DNA from: Sceloporus undulatus | Taxonomy: Eukaryota > Chordata > Lepidosauria > Squamata > Phrynosomatidae | Length of the DNA: 64,000 nt | Reading direction: 5' to 3' | Assembly: GCF_019175285.1 (NCBI RefSeq) | Contig: NC_056527.1 | Location: forward strand, 114,827,295-114,891,294 | Shown: piece by piece, positions 53,601-64,000 of the stretch | How positions within the stretch are numbered: position 1 is the stretch's first letter | Layout of the letters: each line of letters opens with the position of its first letter | Translations under genes and position numbers: made by a program | Notes under the pieces: generated by a model | Told to the model about the DNA's origin: nothing | Databases searched by the model: none | The model's input: the letters and a program-made list of their open reading frames with translations, nothing else

Positions 53601-56360
53601 ACAGGGGAACAAACTGTGTCATGGAAGGCAAAAAGAAAGGAAGGGGAAAAGAGGGAGGGAGACAAAGCAAGGATACCCCGTGAGGAAAACACACACAAAG
53701 TGAGAGACAAAGGCCATCGCTGAGGATATTGTCTGGCCTGGATGGAGTTAATGGCCTGGAAGGTGGCAGCCCCTGGCGCTGTGCCCGGCTATGCCTGGCG
53801 ATCTGCCCTGCCCTGGATTACGACTTGGCTCCAGCTCTCCATTCGCACCTGCTCCTTGATGCCTCTTGTCTCTTGCCGGGGAGTTTCCCCCTCCCTTGGC
53901 CACCCTTTGCTCCCATGTGGCCATTGTCTGTCCAAAATTCATGGAGTAAATATAGCTTTTGTCCCAGAATCAAGGTGTCCCTCGCTTTCTCCTTGGGTGC
54001 CCCCCGCCTCATGCCTCATGCCCATCTGACCGGTATCCCTCGCCCTCTTCTGAACCTGTCTCTTCATCCATTAAAGAGACAAAACTGGACAAACGTCCCC
54101 AAAATGACTGCTACCCTTGCTCTTGAAATCCATTTCTTAATACTACAAAGGCCCTAAACTTTGGATTAAAGAGGCTGAGAGGGAAAAGAAAGAACTGAGG
54201 AGAGAGAAGATGCAGAAGGTAGGAAAATGCACAGTGTCCTACATTTCATAGATGAAAATTTGGGCATATTTGGTCAAGCAACATCAAAATGCAACTAAAA
54301 GAAATGACTGAGGGAGGAAAAACAAGCTAAGCAGAAGCTGCAGCAGCTTGCTTTTGCTTGAGCTTATGGGGAAGGGCAAGATTTGCCTATCTCTGTCCTT
54401 CTCTCCAATCCTCACATTGAGTTAATGGAGTGCAAACTACTTTTGCACTTTGAACTCAATTTGCAGCAGCTGAGGTAAACTAGGGACAAAGGGAGAAAGT
54501 GGGAAGGGGAGAGCGAAACTGGGACATTTTAAAAGCAGCTGGAAAAGTGGGACAGCATAGGATTAATCGGGGCTGTCCCTGCCAAGCGGGGACAGTTGGT
54601 GGATATGAAAATGCAAGAAGAAAAGGGTGTAGAAGAAGCCTGGCAAAAATTTGGGACTATCCTTTATTTTGCTCCAACCACTAGCATGCATCTCATTGGC
54701 CTATTTTATATCCAAATTCCCAGAATAATCTGTGGTACCTTGAAAATTTATTGCCACCTGAAGACTGAGCTAGACCATTGCTTCTTAAGCATGCTGATGT
54801 GGGAGACCTGTAGGTGCCTCACCTTCACCCACAGTGTGCCAAAGTCTGGCACCATACTTGTGCCCATTGCATACAACTGTCTTTCTTTACTGGAAATTCA
54901 CTACAGACCAGCAGTCAATGGCTCATGGATTGTCATGGGTCCACAGACTGCTATTTTGAGTAGTGCTGGGATAGAATACAAGACTAAACAACAGCAACAA
55001 CTGTGGTTCCAGTAATGATAGGTGCTTTCAAATGGGCAAATCATCTTAATGAAATCACCATAGAGAAGATCCCAATAGCACAATTACAGAAAGCAAGACT
55101 ACTCAGAAGAACATACCACATTTATCTGACAATAACTCACTGACTCCTAGATTCTTGGACAAAATCTAGACCATTGATGGTCCAAAACTCCAGATGGTAA
55201 CACCTTGTAAATTACAAGATATAGCCATGTTAGTCTGGAAAAACAGTAAGCAAAGGATCTGGTAGCGCAAATGACTTATGTAGGTCTGTCTCTGGATTCT
55301 CCACTCCAGAAACACGCATCTGAAGAAGTAGGCTGAAGTCTACAAAAGCTCATACTACCAACTTCTTTCTTTCAGTCTCAAAGGTGCTACAAGATCCCTT
55401 TGCTACGTGGTAAATGGTTAAACCAATGATGATAATGGCAAACTTATTTATATTCCAGCATCGCCTGCTCCAAAAATGGCATTCAAGGTGGCAAACAAAA
55501 ATGGAAATGCATACAAAAATATAAGTTTTTAAAAAATACTACAAAACATTATAATTGAAAAGAATTAAAATCTTTGACACTCTGTAAAAAAAATCAAACG
55601 TCAATAAAAAAAGCACAGTATTAAAAGCCCTCCGTGTCAGGGCTTTTAAATATACCTTGCAAGAATTAGCACAGTCACATTCTCCTTTGCTCTAACCACT
55701 AAACATCAACCCAATTTCAACCCCTGAACATATTTAATCTCTTCCGGCTGTGTCAAGAAGCTTGGCAATAGTGTTGGTTCCTGATTCTCTTCTATAACCT
55801 GCCACCAAACTTCATCCAGTCTGTTTGTGCCATCTTCCTAGCCAGGCTCCTAGCCCACTAGGCCCCGCTGCCCCTTTCAATCTCAGCTGTCTGTATTCCT
55901 CCCTGTTCCCAGTGTGCCAATTATTTGGCATCCCCAAACCAGCCATTTCCTCCCAGCCTGGTGGGCGCTGATGACTTTTCAGTGCCAAAATTCCAGCTGT
56001 GAGGATAATAGGAAGGTAGTTCAGGGAGCCCAGCTGGGAATGCAATTGGCACAGAATCTGTAAAAGAAAGAGAGAGACAGACCGAGAGAACAAGCTTAGG
56101 GGAGTCCCCAGTTTAAGGGTGGGGAGGGAGCAGCCCTGGCTTCCAGCCCCCCCGGCTCCAAAACAATAGGCAGGTGAACCGACAGTCCCAGAAACGGAAA
56201 CTGGACGCTGGGCATGAGACAATGGGATTCCAAGCGGTTCCTGGCTTGACCCATCAGTATGTGTCTGGCTATTGTTTTAGGGTCAAGACAGTGCATGTGG
56301 AAACAGGACAAGAGCAGACGTCAGAAAGGATAACATACAGTCATAATGTTGTCTCACCCA
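53600..56360. other. Intergenic stretch, mostly unassigned
   Basis: I see no supported gene. A diffuse repeat of the TAGTCTGGAAAAAC...CTCAAAGGTGCTACAAGATC family lies at 55197-55415. Short ORFs here have no start context, splice sites or family match. The 53730-54060 part is C-rich and GC-richer than its surroundings. Confidence 0.5.
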
Positions 56361-56366
56361 TTGCAG

Positions 56367-56742
56367 TGGTGTTGCATGCCTTCAAGTCCTTTCCAACTTA
56401 TGGTGATCCAAGGGCAAAACTATCATGGATTTTTCTAGGACTCACCTGAGGTCACCCAGTCAATTTCCATGGTTGAGCAGGGAATCTTAGGTGGCTATAA
56501 ACCCAGGTTTTCCACTAGGAGACAGCATGGCGTATTGGTTTGAGTGTTGGACTATGACTGGAGGCAGGGTTTGGTTTCCAGCTTAGTCATAAAACTCACT
56601 GGGTGACCTTGGGCAAGTCACATACTCTCAGCCTCAGACCAAGGCAATGACAAACCTCCTCTGAACAAATCTTGCCGAGAAAACCCCATGATAGGTTTGT
56701 CTTAGGGTTGCCATAAATTGGAAATGACTTGAAGGGACACAA
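56367..56742. mobile_element. Sauria SINE pair in opposite orientation
   Basis: An antisense, truncated copy (56367-56490) is followed by a near-complete sense copy (56514-56742) ending GAAGGGACACAACATA. Together they form a loose inverted repeat. Confidence 0.68.
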
Positions 56743-56892
56743 CATATATGTACACACATAATTCATGAATTATAGCCAAACCTAGCGCTCCATCATATTT
56801 TGATCATTGCCATTTACTCAAATAAAGTCTATACAATATAAATATATAGCAGCCTGGTCACGCATTAACTATCATGGTTGCACTCTATTAAA

Positions 56893-57014
56893 TCCCAAAC
56901 TTTGGTCCTCCAAATGTCTTGGGCTTCAGCTGCTGATTGTTGGCCGAGCTGGCTGGGCCTTCTGGAAGATGAATTCCAAAACTTCTGGAGGACCAAAGTT
57001 TGGGAACCAGAGAA
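56893..57014. mobile_element. hAT-like palindromic element
   Basis: CCCAAACTTTGGTCCTCCAAATG and GGAGGACCAAAGTTTGGGAACC are near-exact inverted complements around TTGGCCGAGCTGGC. A partial MITE follows at 57096-57230. Confidence 0.65.
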
Positions 57015-57537
57015 GAGAAGGTCTATTGCTACCTCCACTGCCAGTATCAACCATCTGAGGAATATACTTACTTGGCTTCCCAGTAGGGATGACTCTGGCT
57101 GCATCTACACTGAAGAAATAAAGCAGTTTGATACCACTTTTAACTTACATAGCTCAGTGCTATAGAATGTTGGGTTTTACACCAGAGCTCTCTAACGGGA
57201 AAGACTAAGGATCTCACATTGTTGTATTTAGTACTGTATAAGAAAACAATTTAGATACCTTTGAAGAAGAAGAAAAAACTTTTGAAATAACTTTTTATGT
57301 ACTGAATAAGACTGTTGCGAATTTGTGATTGCATCCCAGACATTGTAGGTTAGGCATGGATCAGCAGGCTATGATTCTATGCTCTGTTGTATCCCTTGTT
57401 GGTATACCAAAATATATTTATAAGACCCATACAATCCATAAGTAGAACCAGAAGTAAAACAGAGATTAGAACTAGAGGTGAGTACAGTAATACCTTTTAT
57501 TAGAACCACTAACTATTGTAAGAGTGGTCCATAAATG

Positions 57538-58100
57538 CAGGTTGAGTCTCTCTTATCCAGAATTCCAAAATCCAAAATTTTCCAAAACCCAAAACTGTCC
57601 ACATGGCTGGCTGAGACTGTGACACCTTTGCTTTCTGATGGTTCAGTGAACACAAACGCTGTTTTCATTCACAAAATTATTAAAAATGTTGTCTATAAAA
57701 TTATCTTCAGGCTATGTATATAAGGTATATATTAATGTAATGTTTAAACTCGGGTCCCATCTCCAGGAAATCTCACAATGAATTTGGAAATACAGATTTT
57801 ACCTGAGAGAACAACTCAGGTCCTCTAAGGCAATTCTGTGGTCAAGATCTGCCAGAGGTTGACCATGCAATTGGACTGGAGCACCTACAAATCCCTAGAA
57901 ACTTGTTCCCTCTAGGAATTAGGTCTTCCAGTGCAACTTTTGGCAGAGGCTGAGGAGACTCCCAGAGAGGACATATTAATCAAATCTGTGAATAACCAAC
58001 CCCGCAAAAGTCAAAGCCGCAAATGTGGAGGGCCAATTGTATTCCAAAATCCAAATCACTCCTGGTCTCAAGCATTTCAGATGAGACACAACCTGTAACA
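57538..58100. mobile_element. Tigger-like element containing a second Tigger-like fragment
   Basis: The outer element opens CAGGTTGAGTCTCTCTTATCC and closes CATTTCAGATGAGACACAACCTG. Inside, a segment up to about 58041 ends ...CAAATGTGGAGGGCCAATTGTA, itself a Tigger-type terminus in the other orientation. Confidence 0.6.
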
Positions 58101-58983
58101 TGTTTTGTAAAGCTTCTGTGGTCCTGATAAAAAGAATTATCCATCTCTGGCTTAAATATATGCACCCCTTTTGTTTGGTTACTGCCAGTTTATTAAGGGT
58201 TTAAACTACCCTATATACACATCCTATGCAGTCCAATGATCGGTTTTGCCATTTTTCTACTAACCCCTCCACCCACCTTTCTTCCCTTACCATTGTTGTT
58301 GATACTGTTATTGTTAGACCACTTAAAATAGTAAAATCTCTTTCCACCCTCCGTCTCTGGTTCTGTGCTGCAGAGGATGAACGAGTGATAAAGGAAAACA
58401 GCAGAATGGTGGGTGAGGGAATGGTGAGAATCGTTTAAAATGAGCCAAGGATGAATCTTTGATGTGTAAATGGTGGACAAGAGTGAGATTTTTTGGAAGG
58501 GATTGTGTTAGGGCCGGGGGCAGGGGAAACAAAGCACTAGGCTGGAAAGACAGCTGGCCAGTGAGAACGGGGTAGGATTTTGAGCATTTGGAACAATAGC
58601 GGTGTCCAGATTCCTGGAAAGGGGGAGGTAAGGAGAAGGCATGCCTGGCATCCCATTGTCTCTGTCTCTCTATGTGTGTCTTTTTTACAAGTTTCCATTC
58701 TGTAGGGTGACATCACTTGCCTATTGTTCCAAAGGAGACAGTGCCAGAGTCGGAGACCTTTCCCCAAAGCCCAGCCCAAGGGAACCCTTCCAAACGCACT
58801 CTCAGCTGGGTTTTCCAGTTCTACCTGCTCATTGTCCTTTCTCCAGCAAGCATTGGCAGAGTCCAGAGTGATGCTTTCCTGCTGGGCGGGTCAAATTAAA
58901 CATTATACTAAACACAGAATAGCATGCCCTCCAACGGTTCACAGATGAGAACCAGGACATGTTTTTAGGAAAACAGTTTCCAG

Positions 58984-59196
58984 TAAACATTAGGAAGAAC
59001 TTGCTGGTGGCAAGAGTTTTATGACAGTGGAAGATGATTTCTCGGGAGTGGCGGAGTCTCCTGCTTGGAGAGTTTTAAACAGAGGCTGGATGGCCATTTG
59101 TCGGGAGTGCTTTGATGGTGTATTCCTGCATGGCAGAATGGGGTTTGGACTGGATGACCCTTGAGGTCTCTTCCAACTCTGTGATTCTGTGTGTGG
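58984..59196 (+). mobile_element. CR1 LINE 3' end, intergenic
   Basis: AACATTAGGAAGAACTTGCTGG through TTTAAACAGAGGCTGGATGG to CCAACTCTGTGATTCTGTG. Confidence 0.72.
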
Positions 59197-60479
59197 TCAG
59201 GTAACACCCAAGTGTGATCGAGAAGGCAAACATTATTAATAAGGAAGGAGATACGACCGAAAGTTTGCCTTTACCTGAGCCCACTGGGAAGAGCAACATC
59301 CTTCCCTGTTATCCCCCCAGGTCTGACTTTTTCAGCTGCTTTTAAAATGTCCCAGTTTCAATGTGAAGTCAAAGGCTTTCATGGCTGGCATGCATCCATA
59401 GTTTTTTGTGGGTTTTTCGGGCTGTGAGGCCTCATAGCTTCATAGCCCCAAAACCCCACAAAAAACTATGTGCCATTTTCTTTCTTTTCCTCTTGTTCTA
59501 CCCCTTTGTTCTCAGTTTACTTGGACTGATGCAAACTGAATTCAAAGTGCAAAAGTAACTGGCACTGGATGAACTAATTGGGAGGCAGAGAACAGAAGAG
59601 GAAGGGAAGAATCATGCCATTCCCTGTAGCCTCAGGCAAAAGCAAACAGCTGTAGCCTCCCCTCTTTTGTGTGTTCTCTCTCATTATGAATTTTTAAACC
59701 ACATTCTGACATTGCTTTGCCAAACATGTCCTGGTTTTCAACTGTGAAATGTATGAGGGTATTCTGTTGTAATTTTTCATTGCCTGTATCTCTGGGTGTG
59801 AAGGCCTGCAGCAGCAGCAGCAGTTAGAAATTTGCTAAATGTAGGGGGTTAGGAAAACTCCAAGCAGCTGAGCATTTATGATATGACACAGACTAGAAAG
59901 AGATCCTGATGACAACATTTCCCAGAGGAATAGGGGGGGGGGGGAACCAACCCCAAAAACACAAGATAGAGCCTTTGCTGATTTGCACATGAAAGGAGCA
60001 GCAGCTAGTTGGATTAAACTCTGCATTCTTTGCAAGTGATTATCCCCAAAGCTCCTGCCACAATCACTACTGCCTCTGTTTTCATTTTAATGCCAAAAGG
60101 CTCCTTTGTCGTTTTTCCATGCGCACAGCCTCACTCCCTGCTCCAGAGCTGTAACCAAAACAACAATTGTCTTGAAAACAAGTTTCAAAAATTCAGATTA
60201 AAACAAACGGCGAGGTAATCTGTACATCCTGGATAATCCTCTGTATGACCTCCACTGATGGAGAGTGACTGACCCACCTTTTTGTAATAATATCGAGCAT
60301 CATTATAGATTAATAACAAACACTTTTTTTGATGGAGTATTCTGGAAGAGGGCACAGCTGCGTGCCAGGCTTAATCACGGTTGCACTTGCAGGCCCCATT
60401 TATTATGCAGGTTTGCTGTCCTCCTCCCAAGGCTGATGCTGTTTAAGAAAAAAAATACACTTATTTTTTTAATGACATT

Positions 60480-60546
60480 CATAGAATCACAGAATCATAG
60501 AATTGTAGAGTTGGAAGAGACCACAAAGGCCACCCAGTCCAACCCC
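60480..60546 (-). mobile_element. CR1 LINE 3' end, antisense, short
   Basis: ATAGAATCACAGAATCATAG then GTTGGAAGAGACCAC; 67 bp remain. Confidence 0.7.
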
Positions 60547-60594
60547 TTACTTACAGCTTGTTTTGTTTTTATTTTGCATGTATGTGTTGCGTGA

Positions 60595-60824
60595 GCCAGC
60601 ATGGCATAGCAGTTTGAGTGTTGGACTACGGCTCCGGAGACCAGGGTTCAACTCCTGCTCAGCCATGAAACCCAGTGGATGACCTTAAGCAAGTCACGCT
60701 CTCTCAGCCTCAGGGAAAGGCAATGGCAAACCTCCTCTGAACAGATCTTGCCAAGAAAACCCCATGAGAGGGCCATAGTAGGGTCGCCATAAGTGTGGAA
60801 TGATTTGAAGGCGCACAACACACA
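60595..60824 (+). mobile_element. Sauria-type SINE, well preserved
   Basis: AGCCAGCATGGCATAGCAG head, GACCAGGGTTCAACTCCTGC B-box region, and GAAGGCGCACAACAC tail. The full block order is kept. Confidence 0.78.
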
Positions 60825-60837
60825 GACACACATATCA

Positions 60838-61460
60838 AGTGGGCCCTTGGCATCCACTGAGGTTTGGTGCAAGGACCCCCATGGGTAACAAAATCAATGG
60901 ACCCCATTACCACTTACAGTTAAATCGGTGTGCAATTCGAATTGATGGATCGATTCGACAGCAGAGCGCTGATCACATTTCCCCCCTCTAAAATAATCCA
61001 CTTGTGGCTCACATTCATGCATGAATCGATTCAAAATGGACCCACTCCAGCCGGCTGAAGGGCAAATTTAAATCGATTACGATCTGCATCCAGTTCACAC
61101 TTGCACAGAATCAATTTATCAAAAAAGATGTGGAAAAAAATCAGTGTCAAAAAGAAGCGGGTTAAATGGGTCTGGTGCATGACCCCCCCTCGCCGAATTG
61201 CTTCAGTGATTCAATTTAAGTGGGAACCAGGGTCATTTGAACTGGTTCAAACCCAATTGTGATCTGGTTTGAAAGGTAGTGGGAATGAGGCCAGGGATGC
61301 TCAAGTCCCATTCAATAATTCAATAGTATTCAATAATTTAGTAGTAAAATGATGACTCTTCTATAAAATGGAAAATCAAGGTTTGTTATTTGCAATTTAT
61401 CCTTTTATTTGAATATTTTCAAGCCATGGATGCTTGAATGGGTTGAGAGCTGACTGTAAT
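60838..61460. mobile_element. Tigger-like element split by a 390-bp TIR insertion
   Basis: The outer parts read GGGCCCTTGGCATCCACTGAG...AACAAAATCAATGGA and GGATGCTCAAGTCCCATTCAA...AGCTGACTGTA, the known Tigger/MER-type order. Between about 60902 and 61292 lies a separate element with ends CCCCATTACCACT and (inverted) AGTGGGAATGAGG. Confidence 0.62.
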
Positions 61461-61479
61461 ATAAAGACCTGAAGGCACA

Positions 61480-61694
61480 CTAAGGTCCAAAACACACTGC
61501 ATAAATAATCCAGTTTGAGACCACTTTAACTGCCTTTGCTCAATGCTAGGGAATCCTGGGAATTGTCGTTTATTGTGGCACCAGAGCTCCCTGACAGAGA
61601 AAGCTAAATGTCTCACAAAACTACATTTCCCAGAATTCCCAGGGCAGTTAAAACAGTCTCAAAATGGATTATTTATGCAGCGTGGATTGGACCT
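61480..61694. mobile_element. Palindromic MITE, AAACACACTGCATAAAT-end subfamily
   Basis: Ends CCAAAACACACTGCATAAATA and TTATTTATGCAGCGTGGATTG; closest relative in the window is 30637-30856. Confidence 0.7.
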
Positions 61695-61739
61695 GAAAGA
61701 ACAATACATGGATTATAGACATCTGACCTATTAACACTT

Positions 61740-61740
61740 A

Positions 61741-61771
<31 letters not shown>

Positions 61772-62460
61772 GCATTTATTTATAGAGTGCTGTAAGATTT
61801 GCAGTGTTTTACAAATAATAATATTTAATTTAATTTTAAATTATTATTTTAATAGATTATTTTAATCATAACAAGTTTAATTCCTTTTTATTTGGGGGAA
61901 GATAGGGATAATGCATAGTATTGCATTTTGCATGGAATTTTAATATGTGAGCCACTTTGGTTGTTTTGTAACAGAGAAGCGGGATATACATAAAGCTTTA
62001 TTATTATTATTGTTATTGTTATTATTATTTATTTTCTTACCTGCCTCTCCCAATGAATCGAGTTGGGAAACAAAAACAAATCCACAACGAACAACACACA
62101 TTCGTTAAAACCTGCAACAGTTTTAAAAGTACTTTGTAACTTTGTAATTCTCATAAAAATTATTATTATTATTGTTGTTGTTGTTTTAAAAAATCAAAAC
62201 CTTCCAGCAGCTAGTACCTCTATTTTTTATTTTGTTTTTAAACTTTAATGTTTAATGATGATTGTATTGTAATGAAGAGATGAGGGACAGAACTTTTTAG
62301 CTTGTATACGTTGCGTATTGTTTAGATATTTCATTTATTTATTTGCTTACGGAATAAATTGTTATTGTATTTTGTGTATTTGTTTATGTAGTTTTGTAAA
62401 CCGCCTTGATCTTTTGGAAAGGCGGTATATAAATAAAATTTATTATTATTGTTATTTATT
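61740..62460. repeat. AT-rich (TTA)n and LINE-tail region
   Basis: (TTA)n runs occur at 61741-61771, 62001-62031 and 62160-62185. LINE-type 3' termini lie at about 61945-62005 (GAAGCGGGATATACATAAAGC) and 62390-62450 (TAAACCGCCTTGATC...GGCGGTATATAAATAAA). No gene seen. Confidence 0.65.
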
Positions 62461-62473
62461 AGACAGAGGGCCA

Positions 62474-62662
62474 GGGATGCATCCACATTGGATAAATAAA
62501 ACGGTTTGGCGCCACTTTAACTCTTTCTGGCTCAAGGCTATGGAATTCTGGGAGTTGGGGCCCACAACAAACTCCAACTCCCAGAATTCCATAGCCTTGA
62601 GCCAGAAAAGAGTTAAAGCGGTATCAAACTGGATTAATTCTGCAGTGTAGACGCAGCCAGGC
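62474..62662. mobile_element. Palindromic MITE with near-perfect arms
   Basis: GGCTCAAGGCTATGGAATTC and GAATTCCATAGCCTTGAGCC are exact inverted complements of 20 bp, in arms of about 85 bp with a short GGGGCCCACAACAAA centre. Little divergence means recent insertion. It abuts the CCAAT promoter. Confidence 0.78.
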
Positions 62663-62734
62663 TGGTGACCTATGAATTCAGGTCTTTTCCAATGCTTTTT
62701 ATGAATACAAGAGGCTACAGAATGCAAGAAGGCT

Positions 62735-63150
62735 CCTGATTGGCCCGGATGCTCCCCGCTTGACCAGTTGGCAGCTCTGATTGGTTGTTAGGTTGTTAGG
62801 GGAAGGTGGAGGCCCTAGCAACATTCCTCCCTCTGTCTTTTTAATACACTGGTTCTGATTGGCCGTTAATTCCGGCCGGTGATTCAAGCGCGTACTCTCA
62901 TTGGTCTGAAGCTGGTTGAAGTAAGCGGGCTTTTAGATGCGATTGGTTGTTGTGCGAGTCAGTTGCCAAAAGGCGGAAGCGAACGAGGAAGATTTAAAGC
63001 CCAGCCTCGGCGATGCCTGATTGGCTGAAGCGGCTAGAGCGAGACCAATTCTTTCAGGGATTGGTCCGAAGTGAGGCGGAAGTGTGTCCCTGATTGGTCA
63101 GCTCTCGTAGGGGAGGCGGGGCTTTCTTTCCAGATGTGGAGGCGCTTCCC
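62735..63150 (+). promoter_or_regulatory. GC-rich housekeeping-type promoter with multiple CCAAT and ETS sites
   Basis: Inverted CCAAT boxes (ATTGG) lie at 62739, 62780, 62858, 62900, 62942, 63020, 63060 and 63093; direct CCAAT lies at 63045 and at 63240 (just past the exon). ETS-type CGGAAG sites lie at 62974-62979 and 63077-63082. CpGs are frequent and no TATA box is seen. NF-Y binding is inferred from the motif. The stretch ends just before the putative first exon. Confidence 0.6.
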
Positions 63151-63179
63151 GCGTGAGAGCAGTAGAGGCAGCGTTAGTC

Positions 63180-63224
63180 ATGGCGGAGGCTGAGGGGCTT
63201 TTGGTGGGTTCTCCGGAGTTGGAG
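63180..63224 (+). CDS. First coding exon of an unidentified plus-strand gene (partial; NGDN by synteny is possible)
   Basis: An ATG in good context (GTCATGG) opens 15 codons, MAEAEGLLVGSPELE, ending at a donor TTGGAG|GTGAGA. It lies directly downstream of a GC-rich, TATA-less promoter with CCAAT and ETS sites. The rest of the gene lies beyond the window or in distant exons. In mammals the plus-strand gene next to and upstream of MYH7 is NGDN (neuroguidin, a nucleolar eIF4E-binding protein), whose N-terminus is also short and MAA-like, but the match is too weak to name the gene. It could instead be a noncoding first exon. Confidence 0.45.
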
Positions 63225-63323
63225 GTGAGAAAGGCGGAGCCAATGGTGCTCCTGAGCATGTGCAGAGTGCACTCCTGTGCCCTTTGAATCTGGCCCTGGA
63301 AATGGTATTACAGGGGACTTCAA

Positions 63324-63690
63324 GGGTGCGTCTACACGGCAGAAATAACCCAGTTTGACACCGCTTTAACTGCCCTGGCTCCATGCTATGGAATTCTGGG
63401 ATTTGTAGTTCTGTGAGAGATCTGGCCACCTCTGTCAGGGAATTACGGTGCTACAGTAAACTACAAATCCCAGGATTCCATAGTATTGAGCCAGGGCAGT
63501 CAAAGCGGCATCAAACTGAATTAATTCTTCACTGTGGCAGGGCGCCTATAAGACACTGGATCCCAGCCTTTGGTCCCCCGTTTGTTTTGGACTTCAGTTC
63601 CCAGAAGCCTCAGCCAACTTGGCCAGTAGTCGGGAATTAAGGGAACTGAAGCCCAAAACATCTGCAGGGCCAAGGGTTGAGAAGCACTGC
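63324..63690. mobile_element. Palindromic MITE followed by a hAT-like palindrome in the first intron of the plus-strand gene
   Basis: The MITE (63324-63550) starts GGTGCGTCTACACGGCAGAAA. The hAT-like unit (about 63558-63690) has GGACTTCAGTTCCCAGAAGC and ends GGGTTGAGAAGCACTG. Confidence 0.68.
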
Positions 63691-63696
63691 GAGTAT

Positions 63697-64000
63697 CAGG
63701 GGTACATCTGCACTGTAGAAATAATGCAGTTTGTCACCGCTTTAGCTGCCCTGGCTCAATACTATGGAATCCTGGGATTTGTAGTTTTGCGGTTGCTCTA
63801 GCCTTCTCTGTCAGAGAGCCCCAGAAATCCCAGGATCTCTTGGGACAGAGTCACACACTTAAAGCGGTGCCAAACTGCATTAATTCTTCACTGTGGCAGC
63901 AGCCTATCGGAGTCTGTCTGCACAGTCGAAATAGTGCAGTTTTGGCATCACCTCAATTGCTCCATCCTGAGGAATGCTGGCGTTTGTAGTTTAGATCTTG
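63697..64000. mobile_element. Two further palindromic MITEs, the last cut by the window end
   Basis: One spans about 63697-63910 (GGTACATCTGCACTGTAGAAA to TTCTTCACTGTGGCAGCAGCC). The next starts at about 63911 (GGAGTCTGTCTGCACAGTCGA) and runs off the end. Confidence 0.65.

Noticed and set aside
53729-54157. 142-codon plus-strand ORF upstream of the myosin promoter
   Set aside because: It has no recognisable domain and sits in C-rich sequence where stops are rare. No splice or poly(A) support.

Overview
The window is from a squamate reptile nuclear genome, most likely an iguanian lizard. The evidence is dense Sauria-type tRNA SINEs with RTE/BovB-like tails, RTE/BovB and CR1 LINE tails, 5S-rRNA-derived SINE copies and many short palindromic DNA transposons. 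One sequencing gap (10 N) lies at 48380-48389. No bacterial-style system, CRISPR array or intact virus-like element was seen.

One gene dominates. A complete striated-muscle myosin heavy chain of the cardiac/slow (MYH6/MYH7) class lies on the minus strand, from a TATA-type promoter near 50.5 kb to a poly(A) signal near 13.9 kb. I placed 38 coding exons by splice site and reading frame. They sum to 5826 nt, which is 1941 residues plus a stop, against 1935 for human MYH7. All internal exon joins stay in frame and the ATPase motifs are intact, so it looks functional. The KGLNE-type C-terminus favours MYH7 over MYH6. Introns are swollen by mobile elements, giving about 36.5 kb.

Layout: 1-13.9 kb is repeat-rich sequence downstream of the myosin gene. 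It has no second myosin, but it holds two plus-strand segments with good splice sites (7549-7572 and 8690-8795). 13.9-50.5 kb is the myosin gene, with a LINE fragment in one intron and several nested transposons. 50.5-51 kb holds the myosin promoter. 51-62.7 kb is intergenic, mostly mobile-element debris, with a TATA/CRE/GATA/MCAT cluster near 53.4-53.6 kb. 62.7-63.2 kb is a GC-rich promoter with eight inverted CCAAT boxes at about 40-bp spacing, followed by a short first coding exon (63180-63224, plus strand) of a gene that continues beyond the window. In mammals the plus-strand neighbour upstream of MYH7 is NGDN, so that is the natural candidate, but 15 codons cannot prove it.

The most unusual items are the periodic CCAAT array, the lack of a sense-strand miR-208 seed in the myosin introns, the longer surface loops 1 and 2 of the motor, the possible plus-strand microexon, and several clean nested transposon insertions.
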